A DNA stretch of 64,000 nt, taken from NCBI GenBank assembly GCA_025655595.1, contig JAHXIO010000001.1, positions 647,573 through 711,572 of the forward strand, in the 5' to 3' direction. Position 1 is the stretch's first letter. Each line of letters opens with the position of its first letter. Below the pieces are notes generated by a model. That model had not been told where the DNA came from. It was given only the letters and a program-made list of their open reading frames with translations, and searched no databases. Shown piece after piece: positions 50,976 to 57,609 of the stretch. This stretch comes from Candidatus Thiodiazotropha sp. (ex Monitilora ramsayi) (GTDB lineage Bacteria > Pseudomonadota > Gammaproteobacteria > Chromatiales > Chromatiaceae). The translations under genes were made by a program, and so were the position numbers.

Positions 50976-51089
50976 ATACCCTGCTATATGCAGGTGGTAA
51001 AAGGTGTCTGCACCGATAGGATTGAGCCTATGGGCCAATGACCGCCGATGGGGCGCTCGTTGCCGGTTTATACAGTTCAGGCTGAGGAA

Positions 51090-52133
51090 ATGCATAGTTC
51101 ACTACGTCAGCTCTGCTGCACAGTGCAAAAAAACTGCCATATCTCCGATGCGCGGCACGGCACGGATTACGGTCTCTGCACCTATCTTCTCAAGATGCGT
51201 GAATTCTATCGATGGGAACACGGCATCGATTTCAACACCGCGTTGACCAATGAGTCGGTGGGTGAGTGGCTGACCGCTCGTGAGGCCTTGTGGGAGAGTT
51301 TGAGCGAGGATGACTTTTCACTGCTTCCTCTGCAGGGCATGGAATTCGATCCTTTCGATGTGGAATCGCTCAATGCCCATCTTGAACCCTTGGGATTGGT
51401 CTATAGCGCAGGCTATGGACTAAAGAACAAGCCTCTCTTTTTTCTCGGTCACCTGGAACGTCGGGAGGAGCCGGGTGGTGTCACTGTGTGGGTGGCCGGC
51501 CGTGAATTGGCGCGGGATCTGATGGCGCCCGCCGCCATGTGCCAGGGAGACCGAATTTATATCCGGCAGGAGTCGTTCCGCCGCCTGCTTTGGGAGAAGT
51601 TGGAAAGCTGGCGCTGGCACCGGCCGGACAATGCCCTCGGCAGAGCATTTGCCAACTATGATTTTGAGCGGGACCTGGAAGGTTCTCTCGATGAGATGGC
51701 CGAGAGAGAGCTGGATGCCGTGTTACTGCATGAGCAGGGTGAGTATCATGCGGGGCTGGAGCTTGGTCAGACCTGGAACGATTTTCTGAGTGACCTTGGC
51801 CATTCACCCGCAGAACTGATGGCCAGGGCGGTGCGCGACCATTGGGCCGACTGTTGTGTGACCCTGCCGGTGTTGATCGAACGCCGTGATAGGGCCTCGA
51901 TCCATTTCTATTTCGGCAGTCTCAGTGGCATGCGGGAGACGCTATTTCCGGACTTGGCGGCCGCGTATGAACAGTGGCACAGCAGTGATGATTGGTTACT
52001 GCTCGAAGAGAGTGTCAGTCGTGGCGAAGATCATTGGTCATCACTTGCCGCTCAGTTATTGCAATTCCGGGAACTGCCCGTATCAGAGGCAAAGGAGGCG
52101 GTAAAAAACCTAGTCGAGGCGAATATTCTCTAG
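51090..52133 (+). CDS. Conserved hypothetical protein, cysteine-containing N-terminus (possibly Sfum_1244 family)
   Basis: A 347-residue soluble protein. The N-terminus carries Cys9, Cys10, Cys16 and Cys30 in CCTVQKNCHISDARH and DYGLCTYLLKMREFYRWEHG, a spacing that could hold a metal or disulfides. From memory this resembles a family labelled Sfum_1244, seen in sulfur-metabolising bacteria, but I cannot verify this. The rest is acidic and mostly helical with Trp-rich patches (EKLESWRWHRPDNALG, LGQTWNDFL). ATG 51090 has GAGGAA immediately before it. ATG 51048 is an alternative without a ribosome site. It opens the less-known region next to dsr. Confidence 0.6.
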   Translation: MHSSLRQLCCTVQKNCHISDARHGTDYGLCTYLLKMREFYRWEHGIDFNTALTNESVGEWLTAREALWESLSEDDFSLLPLQGMEFDPFDVESLNAHLEPLGLVYSAGYGLKNKPLFFLGHLERREEPGGVTVWVAGRELARDLMAPAAMCQGDRIYIRQESFRRLLWEKLESWRWHRPDNALGRAFANYDFERDLEGSLDEMAERELDAVLLHEQGEYHAGLELGQTWNDFLSDLGHSPAELMARAVRDHWADCCVTLPVLIERRDRASIHFYFGSLSGMRETLFPDLAAAYEQWHSSDDWLLLEESVSRGEDHWSSLAAQLLQFRELPVSEAKEAVKNLVEANIL

Positions 52134-52170
52134 CAGTCGACCCAGGGTTTGTCAGAGGACATGATTACCT

Positions 52171-52509
52171 TCAGCCTGTGCTGCCTGCCCCAGCGCTGAA
52201 TGTGGTCTCTTCCGGCTCACCGGTATTATCTATGACCACCTGCCTGATACTCGGCATACGGGATACAATGTATCCGCCCATCATCAGGGCCAGCCCTTCA
52301 TTGTTAGTCTCCAGGGCGGTCAGGAGTTTTCCCGCAACAAGTTGGCAGCGTTGTCTGGAGCTGGGGTCGCCCACCCACTTCTGGCCGATCTGCCAGCCCC
52401 GGTCCATATCTTTGTCCATTTTGTCGAAGGATTCGTGCATGGTCTCCAAATATCCTTCAGGTATATCCAGGTCCATTGACCAGTCATCGATAATCAGATT
52501 TAGTTGCAT
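52171..52509 (-). CDS. Hypothetical protein (112 aa)
   Basis: A small protein starting MQLNLIIDDWSMDLDIPEGY with an acidic helical N-terminal half (ETMHESFDKMDKDMDRGWQI). A conserved-looking RQRCQLVAGKLLTALETNN segment and a short C-terminal tail follow. No domain is recognised. It converges with the cysteine-containing gene and diverges from the receiver-like gene at 52581. The coding call rests on normal codon use, a clean ATG and fit between neighbours; ribosome site weak. Confidence 0.55.
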   Translation of the reverse strand: MQLNLIIDDWSMDLDIPEGYLETMHESFDKMDKDMDRGWQIGQKWVGDPSSRQRCQLVAGKLLTALETNNEGLALMMGGYIVSRMPSIRQVVIDNTGEPEETTFSAGAGSTG

Positions 52510-52580
52510 GATCGAATAACAGTGTGTCGGTAGAAGAAAACCGCATCATGATCCGGTGACGGGGGAGTAAAATCAAGCGT

Positions 52581-52964
52581 ATGGAAGATCGGGAATTACT
52601 GGCATTGGTGGAACTGGGGGGCTATCCGAATTTTATTCCCCTCTATCAGCGCCTGGGTTATCGGGTGGAAATGGTCAACTCGGTACGCAAGGCTCAGGCC
52701 TGGTTGAAAGCCCATCGCCCCAGTGTTGTGGTGGCCGAGTTTTACGCGGACCCTCAGTTTAGAGACCGTATCAGCAATCTCGAGTCACTGTTGGCGACTT
52801 TGCAACGCTATAGCATCGAAGCCAAGGTGATTGTCTTTATCGACACCCCATATCTGGATCACCTGGAAAAGGTTAAGACCCGATATGAAATACATTCGGT
52901 GCTCACCTATCCGATAAAGGAAACCGACCTCAATAACTCGTTGGAAGCTGTTGGAGAAACATAG
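52581..52964 (+). CDS. Receiver-like hypothetical protein (127 aa)
   Basis: A 127-residue protein whose alternating strand-helix pattern resembles a response-regulator receiver fold (YRVEMVNSVRKAQAWLKAHR, PSVVVAEFY, AKVIVFIDTP, EIHSVLTYPI). The phospho-acceptor position at the end of the third strand reads VVVAEFYADPQ, with Glu in place of the usual Asp, and the conserved Lys is replaced. A pseudo-receiver is the likely fold. It is followed after two bases by the dioxygenase gene, so the pair is one operon. Confidence 0.55.
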   Translation: MEDRELLALVELGGYPNFIPLYQRLGYRVEMVNSVRKAQAWLKAHRPSVVVAEFYADPQFRDRISNLESLLATLQRYSIEAKVIVFIDTPYLDHLEKVKTRYEIHSVLTYPIKETDLNNSLEAVGET

Positions 52965-52966
52965 TC

Positions 52967-53641
52967 ATGCTGGTGGAGATCGAAGGCCTGCTGCAGCCCG
53001 CTCAACTGAATAAAATCGATGAGGTGTTATCTCAGGCAAACTTTGTCGATGGACAGTTGACTGCCGGTAAGGCGGCGAGCCGTGTAAAGAATAATGAAGA
53101 GTTGAAAGGCGAGCCACGGCAGATGGAACTGTTGATCCGCATTCTTACCAGCGCCTTGGCGAATAATGCGACATTTCGTTCCGCTGTTCTGCCCTATCGC
53201 ATGGCCGATCCGATTTTTGCCCGCTATCAGCCGGGTATGACCTATGGTGATCATGTGGATGATCCTCTGATGGGGCTCAGTGGGCAGCGCTTTCGCAGTG
53301 ACGTGTCGATGACCATTTTTCTGCGCGATCCGGAAACCTATGAGGGTGGGGAACTGGTGGTTCGCACAACCTTTGGCGAAAAGCGCATCAAGCTGAAGGC
53401 GAGGAGTGCGGTGATCTACCCCTCATCCAGTCTACATCATGTCGCTGAAGTTACCGGTGGCGAACGAATGGTCGCGCTGGCCTGGATACAGAGTTATGTG
53501 CGGGATCCTGCGCAACGGGAGCTTCTGTATGAACTGGATCTGGCGCGGGAACATCTATTGGAAACAGCGCCTGATGCACCCACCACGGGATTGGTGGATA
53601 AGTCCTATGCGAACCTGTTGCGGATGTGGGGGGATGTTTAG
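52967..53641 (+). CDS. PKHD-type Fe(II)/2-oxoglutarate-dependent hydroxylase (PiuC-like)
   Basis: A 224-residue non-haem iron oxygenase. The metal-binding HxD is in YGDHVDDPLMG and the distal histidine is in SSSLHHVAEVTGGERMVALA, where the Arg binding 2-oxoglutarate is also visible. VSMTIFLRDPETYEGGELVV is the characteristic PKHD strand. The family is often iron-regulated and near siderophore receptors, but here it follows a pseudo-receiver gene with a two-base gap. Substrate unknown. A perfect 23-bp inverted repeat lies ten bases after the stop. Confidence 0.88.
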   Translation: MLVEIEGLLQPAQLNKIDEVLSQANFVDGQLTAGKAASRVKNNEELKGEPRQMELLIRILTSALANNATFRSAVLPYRMADPIFARYQPGMTYGDHVDDPLMGLSGQRFRSDVSMTIFLRDPETYEGGELVVRTTFGEKRIKLKARSAVIYPSSSLHHVAEVTGGERMVALAWIQSYVRDPAQRELLYELDLAREHLLETAPDAPTTGLVDKSYANLLRMWGDV

Positions 53642-53650
53642 ACGGTGGGT

Positions 53651-53705
53651 GGTGCGGCAAGGCCGCACCCTACACAGAATACGTAGGGTGCGGCCTTGCC
53701 GCACC
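53651..53705. repeat. Perfect 23-bp inverted repeat, possible bidirectional terminator
   Basis: The arms at 53651-53673 and 53683-53705 (GGTGCGGCAAGGCCGCACCC and three more bases, then the inverse) are perfect reverse complements around a nine-base loop. The same unit appears at 271-293 and 385-407 and, decayed, near 13403. It sits between two convergent genes, the hydroxylase and the cysteine-less DsrC-like gene, where a hairpin would end both transcripts. Confidence 0.85.
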
Positions 53706-53743
53706 GATGACAACGATATTATGCGTTATACATCGGTAAGGGA

Positions 53744-54088
53744 TTAATAACCGCCCTTACGCTTAGTCTCAGGCAGGCCGGCAACCTTACTGGCCTGCTT
53801 GGCCGGGCCCTTCGGAAAGTGAATATAGAGGGCTTTGGCATCCACTTTCCCTTCGTCGGTCCAGACGCCTTTGAAGTGCTTGACCATGTGACGTTCGTTG
53901 GGCTGGTTGCCACCGTTATTCAAATACTCATCACGCAGATAGTTGATGATTTCCCAGGCCTTTTCGCTCAGCTCGAGACCTTCACTTTCGGCGATGGCCT
54001 TGGCCACATCTTCGCTCCAGTCGGTCTGATCAACCAGATAACCGTTGGCGTCGGCCTCGATGGATTTACCGTTTACTTCATATGCCAT
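53744..54088 (-). CDS. DsrC/TusE-family protein lacking both catalytic cysteines
   Basis: A 114-residue protein with the full DsrC fold pattern: MAYEVNGKSIEADANGYLVD, WSEDVAKAIAESEGLELSEK, AWEIINYLRDEYLNNG and the C-terminal PKGPAKQASKVAGLPETK. It contains no cysteine at all. The position of the inner cysteine (KQAC in true DsrC) is serine, and the penultimate cysteine is absent, the tail ending KRKGGY. It therefore cannot carry sulfur in the usual way. Cysteine-less family members have been proposed to be regulatory. AGGAGAG precedes the ATG. Last gene of the block read away from dsrA; true dsrC is at 59904. Confidence 0.9.
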   Translation of the reverse strand: MAYEVNGKSIEADANGYLVDQTDWSEDVAKAIAESEGLELSEKAWEIINYLRDEYLNNGGNQPNERHMVKHFKGVWTDEGKVDAKALYIHFPKGPAKQASKVAGLPETKRKGGY

Positions 54089-54175
54089 TGATCTCTCCTT
54101 TCAAACAAATAAATACTACAGGCGGGATTTGAATACCCGTCTATTTAGGAATTTTGTAGTTCTCGGCGCGGTATC

Positions 54176-54844
54176 TTATACAGTCTTGTGTGGAACAAAC
54201 AAGCCGAAACCGCGCTCCCGAAGTGGTCCCATCCCCTGTTCCTGCAGGGTGATCGCATCGTCGAGTGATAGTCCGGCGACCATCAAACTGCGTGTCGAGA
54301 TCGGGTCCTGAGGGGTGGCAAAAGTGGTGCCTTTACCGCACAGCACTTTTTTAAACCGCAGATTGAGTTCGTGCAGCGTGTCTACTGCAGACTGAAGAAA
54401 TTCATCCTCACTGTGTGTCGGCTCGGCAACCAGGTATCGGCAGTAGAGTGTCGTGGACATGGCAAGAAACCGGGTATGTGAGGCACCGATTTCCATCTTG
54501 TTGCCCTCGATATCCAGTGTCTCACCTGTGAGCGCGGCTGCATCCTCCACCCGCTCTTTGGGCAGTCGCAGGATCAACGGTGTGCGGCGGGAGAGATAGA
54601 GGGTCTCCCCGCCGTCGCTGGGCCGCTCCCAGCCGTTGCCGGAGTCAGCGCCGTAGACCAGGTGGAGTCCTGCCTGCTGCTCGTCGGGGAACCATGGGAG
54701 TGCCTGGTGGATCGCGACTGAGAGGGACCAGGCATGATCAACGGGCAGGGTGGGACACTTGATCTTGAAGATCAGGTCGACCACATTGTCAGGAACCACG
54801 TACTGCTCTTCATCCACGTCTTCCTGCCAGAACGTCGCGTTCAT
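54176..54844 (-). CDS. Stand-alone Cas6/Cmx6-like RAMP protein
   Basis: A 222-residue protein resembling the Cas6/Cmx6 CRISPR RNA endonuclease of type I-MYXAN systems. Family-like features are the N-terminal LIFKIKCPTLPVDHAWSLSV with candidate active-site His37, ALPWFPDEQQAGLHLVYGAD, and a C-terminal glycine-rich loop GMGPLRERGFGLFVPHK fitting the RAMP pattern GhGxxxxxGhGhF. Also seen are SRRTPLILRLPKERV and TRSLMVAGLSLDDA. There is no CRISPR array or other cas gene within the window. One base separates its start from the upstream gene's stop. Family assignment by eye; cleavage activity unknown. Confidence 0.72.
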   Translation of the reverse strand: MNATFWQEDVDEEQYVVPDNVVDLIFKIKCPTLPVDHAWSLSVAIHQALPWFPDEQQAGLHLVYGADSGNGWERPSDGGETLYLSRRTPLILRLPKERVEDAAALTGETLDIEGNKMEIGASHTRFLAMSTTLYCRYLVAEPTHSEDEFLQSAVDTLHELNLRFKKVLCGKGTTFATPQDPISTRSLMVAGLSLDDAITLQEQGMGPLRERGFGLFVPHKTV

Positions 54845-54845
54845 A

Positions 54846-55562
54846 TCATTGTCTCTCGTCGGCTGGAATCTTAGCGCGTAACGTATCCCTGTCGAACCAC
54901 CAGTCCTCTTCGACGATGACCTCGAGTACCTTGGCCAGCCTGGGCAGAAACTTGCCGGGATCGTCCAGTTCCATGCGCTCGACCCAGAAATCGAAGATCT
55001 CCTGCTCCTCCACCTGGCTGTGGCGCCGGGCGACTTGACCCAACAATTGGTTGGTAAAGAATTTGAGATCCTCCCTGTCCTGATCCTGCGTGCGAAGGTC
55101 TACCACGTAGCAGGCGGTCACCGCGGCGACGGCAGCGCCGTCAGAGGTATCGGGTGTTTCATCGATGAGGTGTTGCAGCATGGCCACACTCAATTCGGGA
55201 TCGATGGGAAAGGTCACCCCCAGCCAGATGCCGTGCGCCAATGCCTTGATGGCATCGGCCTGATCCGATTGATAGAGAATGTCACAGGCCTCAACGGCGC
55301 GCAGCCATAGTTCCTCATCAATCGCCTGGTCCAGTACAGCCTTACCGATTTCCCAGGCCTCCTGTTGCTTATCCAGATCGAGGAGGATGTATGCGGACTC
55401 GAGTTGCAGTTCAAAACGCCTGTCGTGGGGGGCGTCTTCCGGCAGGGCGGCCAGCGCGTCACGTTTCTCATCGAGCTTAATCTCCAGCAGCTTGCTCGAC
55501 TTGACTGCGTCTTCCGAACACTCGTTATCACCGATAAAGGCTTCAGATTCTAGGTACTTCAC
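54846..55562 (-). CDS. Acidic helical repeat-like hypothetical protein (238 aa)
   Basis: A very acidic, helix-rich protein with paired-helix patterns like TPR or HEAT repeats (RRFELQLESAYILLDLDKQQ, EAWEIGKAVLDQAIDEELWL, RAVEACDILYQSDQADAIKA). No enzymatic motif is seen. Start is GTG at 55562 with GAGAAG upstream. It is one base from the Cas6-like gene, so the two are translated together. Repeat-type proteins usually bind partners, so a scaffold role with the Cas6-like and DsrC-like proteins is possible but unproven. Confidence 0.6.
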   Translation of the reverse strand: MKYLESEAFIGDNECSEDAVKSSKLLEIKLDEKRDALAALPEDAPHDRRFELQLESAYILLDLDKQQEAWEIGKAVLDQAIDEELWLRAVEACDILYQSDQADAIKALAHGIWLGVTFPIDPELSVAMLQHLIDETPDTSDGAAVAAVTACYVVDLRTQDQDREDLKFFTNQLLGQVARRHSQVEEQEIFDFWVERMELDDPGKFLPRLAKVLEVIVEEDWWFDRDTLRAKIPADERQ

Positions 55563-55618
55563 AATGGTCTTCTCGGTTTAGGGCCTTTGGACTGTTGTCG
55601 AAAGGTCCTGGTTTCGGT

Positions 55619-55810
55619 TCAGGTAAAAGTCGCTTCTAGGCGGTCTTCCCAGTTGTCCGGAGTATCGGAAAAGGGCGGTTTGACGTCGATGCGAAAAAAC
55701 ATCTCTGTCTTCGACCGCTCTTTTACGACTTCGAGGAGCTTGTCGAAGGTATCAACCTCCGGGTGTTGCATCATAACTTCACTCAAATACAGCATGTTTG
55801 GTTGGTCCAT
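55619..55810 (-). CDS. Small hypothetical protein (63 aa) leading the dsr-divergent block
   Basis: Starts MDQPNMLYLSEVMMQHPEVD and continues LLEVVKERSKTEMFFRIDVK before a short acidic end. No family is recognised. It is included because it lies 56 bases upstream of the repeat-like gene in the same direction, fills the gap, and has a natural start. The ribosome site is weak, so it may be a leader or a false call. Confidence 0.42.
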   Translation of the reverse strand: MDQPNMLYLSEVMMQHPEVDTFDKLLEVVKERSKTEMFFRIDVKPPFSDTPDNWEDRLEATFT

Positions 55811-56281
55811 GTGGGCTGACGACAGCCGAAATAAAACCGCAGTAAAATGCTCGGGTATTAATATTGAACATCAAGTGTGTTCGATGATCAAGGCTCATTG
55901 CACTCAGTTTATCGGTAAAGCTCACCCTGATGAAAGTAAGGGAACAATTTGAATATTAGAAATGAATAAAAGACTTTAAATATTTGTTTTAATGGTAAAT
56001 TATATCGTTCATGAGGAGCTGTTTTTCCCTATTTTAGGCATAAATATATCCCAAATGGGATAGTCATTAATATCTCTTTACCCCCCATCGGAAGGATATT
56101 GGTCTTCATTAGACATCCCTAAACTTTCGCTCCAGTAGAAACAGGCCAACTGCCTGTAGTAGCGGTTTCGGATTGCAGGTCGATTGGCCGGTTCTCTATG
56201 CCAGGGTGTTTGGCGAAGCTAAATAAGATCAGGCAAAGAAACAGCCAAAGACCGAACAAACGACCATTGGGAGAAAGAGTG
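55811..56281. other. dsr divergent promoter region
   Basis: 471 bases without a gene between the leftward block and dsrA. The part from about 55935 to 56085 is markedly AT-rich. It holds the palindrome ATCCCAAATGGGAT (56048-56061) and a small ACAGGC/GCCTGT hairpin (56141-56157). No clear -35/-10 pair could be assigned by eye, and no perfect FNR box is present. Both operons should start in this stretch. Confidence 0.6.
56047..56062. promoter_or_regulatory. Palindromic element upstream of dsrA
   Basis: TATCCCAAATGGGATA has perfect six-base arms around AAAT. Its 14-base core is the exact reverse complement of the element at 14395-14408 between fabI and the peptide transporter. It lies 220 bases before the dsrA start in the AT-rich divergent region. 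A dimeric regulator site is likely; the protein is not known. Confidence 0.5.
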
Positions 56282-57523
56282 ATGGCAAAACAGATGCATG
56301 ATACCCCCATGCTTGACCAGTTGGAGAGCGGCCCCTGGCCCTCGTTCGTGACTGGCCTCAAGCGTCTCGCCAAAGATAACGATATGATGGTTGATCTGCT
56401 GGGTCAGCTGGAGACTTCTTATGAGACACGCAAAGGTTACTGGAAAGGCGGTACCGTAGGCGTTCTCGGATATGGTGGCGGTATCATCCCGCGTTTCACC
56501 GAGCTGAAGGGTGACGACGGTCAGGCCCTGTTTCCTGCCGCTGCTGAATTCCATACCCTGCGTATCATGCCGCCTCCCGGCATGCACTACGACACCAACA
56601 CCATCCGCAAGATGTGTGATATCTGGGAAAAGTACGGTTCCGGCCTGATCGCCTTCCACGGCCAGTCGGGCGACATCATGTTCCAGGGTTGTACCACGGA
56701 CAACGTCCAGCCTGCTTTTGATGCGCTGAACGAAATGGGTTTCGATCTCGGTGGCGCCGGTCCTGCTGTGCGTACCGGAATGTCCTGCGTGGGTGCCGCC
56801 CGTTGTGAAAACTCCTGCTTCGACGAAGGCCGCACCATGCGTATGCTGGTCAACAACGCCCTCGACGACATGCACCGTCCTGCGCTGCCCTACAAGTTCA
56901 AATACAAAGTATCCGGTTGCCCCAACGACTGCATGAACTCCGTGCAGCGCGCCGACTTGGCCACCATTGGTACCTGGCGCGACGACATGAAGGTCGATCA
57001 GGATGAGGTCAAGAAGTTCGTCTCTGAGCGCGGCCGCAAGTATGTGATCGACAACGTCATCACTCGTTGCCCGACCCAGGCCCTGTCTTTGAACGACGAC
57101 GATACCTTGGCTGTCGACAACCCCTCCTGCGTTCGTTGCATGCACTGCATCAATGTTATGAACAAGGCGCTCTCCCCCGGCGACGACAAAGGCGTTACCC
57201 TGCTCTGCGGCGGTAAGCGTACCCTGAAGATCGGCGATCTGATGGGCACCGTGATCGTGCCTTTCCATAAGCTCGAGACCGATGATGACTACGAATGGCT
57301 GGAAGAGCTGGCGACCGAAATCCTGGACTTCTTCGCTGAGAATGCGCTTGAGCACGAGCGTACTGGTGAGATGATCGAGCGTATTGGCCTGGTCAACTTC
57401 CTGGAAGGTGTCGGCCTCGAGATCGATCCCAACATGATCGAGCGTCCGCGCATGAATCCTTACGTCCGTATGGATGGTTGGGACGAAGAAGCGGCCAAGT
57501 GGGCTGAGCAGAAGGCTCAGTAA
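56282..57523 (+). CDS. dsrA: Reverse-type dissimilatory sulfite reductase subunit alpha
   Basis: A 413-residue subunit of the sirohaem enzyme that in sulfur oxidisers works in the oxidative direction, releasing sulfite from sulfur bound to DsrC. The sirohaem/[4Fe-4S] motifs are MSCVGAARCENSCFDEGRTM and YKVSGCPNDCMNSVQRAD. A ferredoxin-type cluster motif follows in PSCVRCMHCINVMNKAL. ATG 56282 has GGGAGAAAGAG before it; upstream readings extend into the promoter region. It leads the operon dsrABEFHCMKL. Oxidative type is inferred from the following dsrEFH and dsrL, which reductive organisms generally lack. Confidence 0.96.
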   Translation: MAKQMHDTPMLDQLESGPWPSFVTGLKRLAKDNDMMVDLLGQLETSYETRKGYWKGGTVGVLGYGGGIIPRFTELKGDDGQALFPAAAEFHTLRIMPPPGMHYDTNTIRKMCDIWEKYGSGLIAFHGQSGDIMFQGCTTDNVQPAFDALNEMGFDLGGAGPAVRTGMSCVGAARCENSCFDEGRTMRMLVNNALDDMHRPALPYKFKYKVSGCPNDCMNSVQRADLATIGTWRDDMKVDQDEVKKFVSERGRKYVIDNVITRCPTQALSLNDDDTLAVDNPSCVRCMHCINVMNKALSPGDDKGVTLLCGGKRTLKIGDLMGTVIVPFHKLETDDDYEWLEELATEILDFFAENALEHERTGEMIERIGLVNFLEGVGLEIDPNMIERPRMNPYVRMDGWDEEAAKWAEQKAQ

Positions 57524-57538
57524 TCCAGTTCTTGTATT

Positions 57539-57573
57539 AAAGGGGGGCAACGGGTTCGCCCGATTGCCCCTTA
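57539..57573 (+). other. UUCG-capped intercistronic hairpin between dsrA and dsrB
   Basis: CGGG-TTCG-CCCG (57551-57562) forms a tetraloop hairpin. It is extended by AAGGGG..GGCAA on the left pairing with TTGCCCCTT on the right, with two small bulges. It starts 16 bases after the dsrA stop, lacks a long T-tract, and leaves dsrB's GGAGG free. A role in mRNA processing or stability is likely. Confidence 0.65.
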
Positions 57574-57609
57574 AAACGAATCAATTACCCTATTTTTTTG
57601 GAGGTAGGT

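Noticed and set aside
55850..55900. TTGA-ACA-TCAA near the dsr promoter as an FNR box
   Set aside because: The half-sites are three bases apart instead of six, so it does not fit FNR spacing.
54176..56281. Search for a CRISPR array near the Cas6-like gene
   Set aside because: No direct repeat of 20-40 bases with regular spacers exists in this region or elsewhere in the window.
56219..57550. Long leftward open frame opposite dsrA (443 codons)
   Set aside because: Antisense shadow of dsrA; His/Val-rich composition and no recognisable domain.
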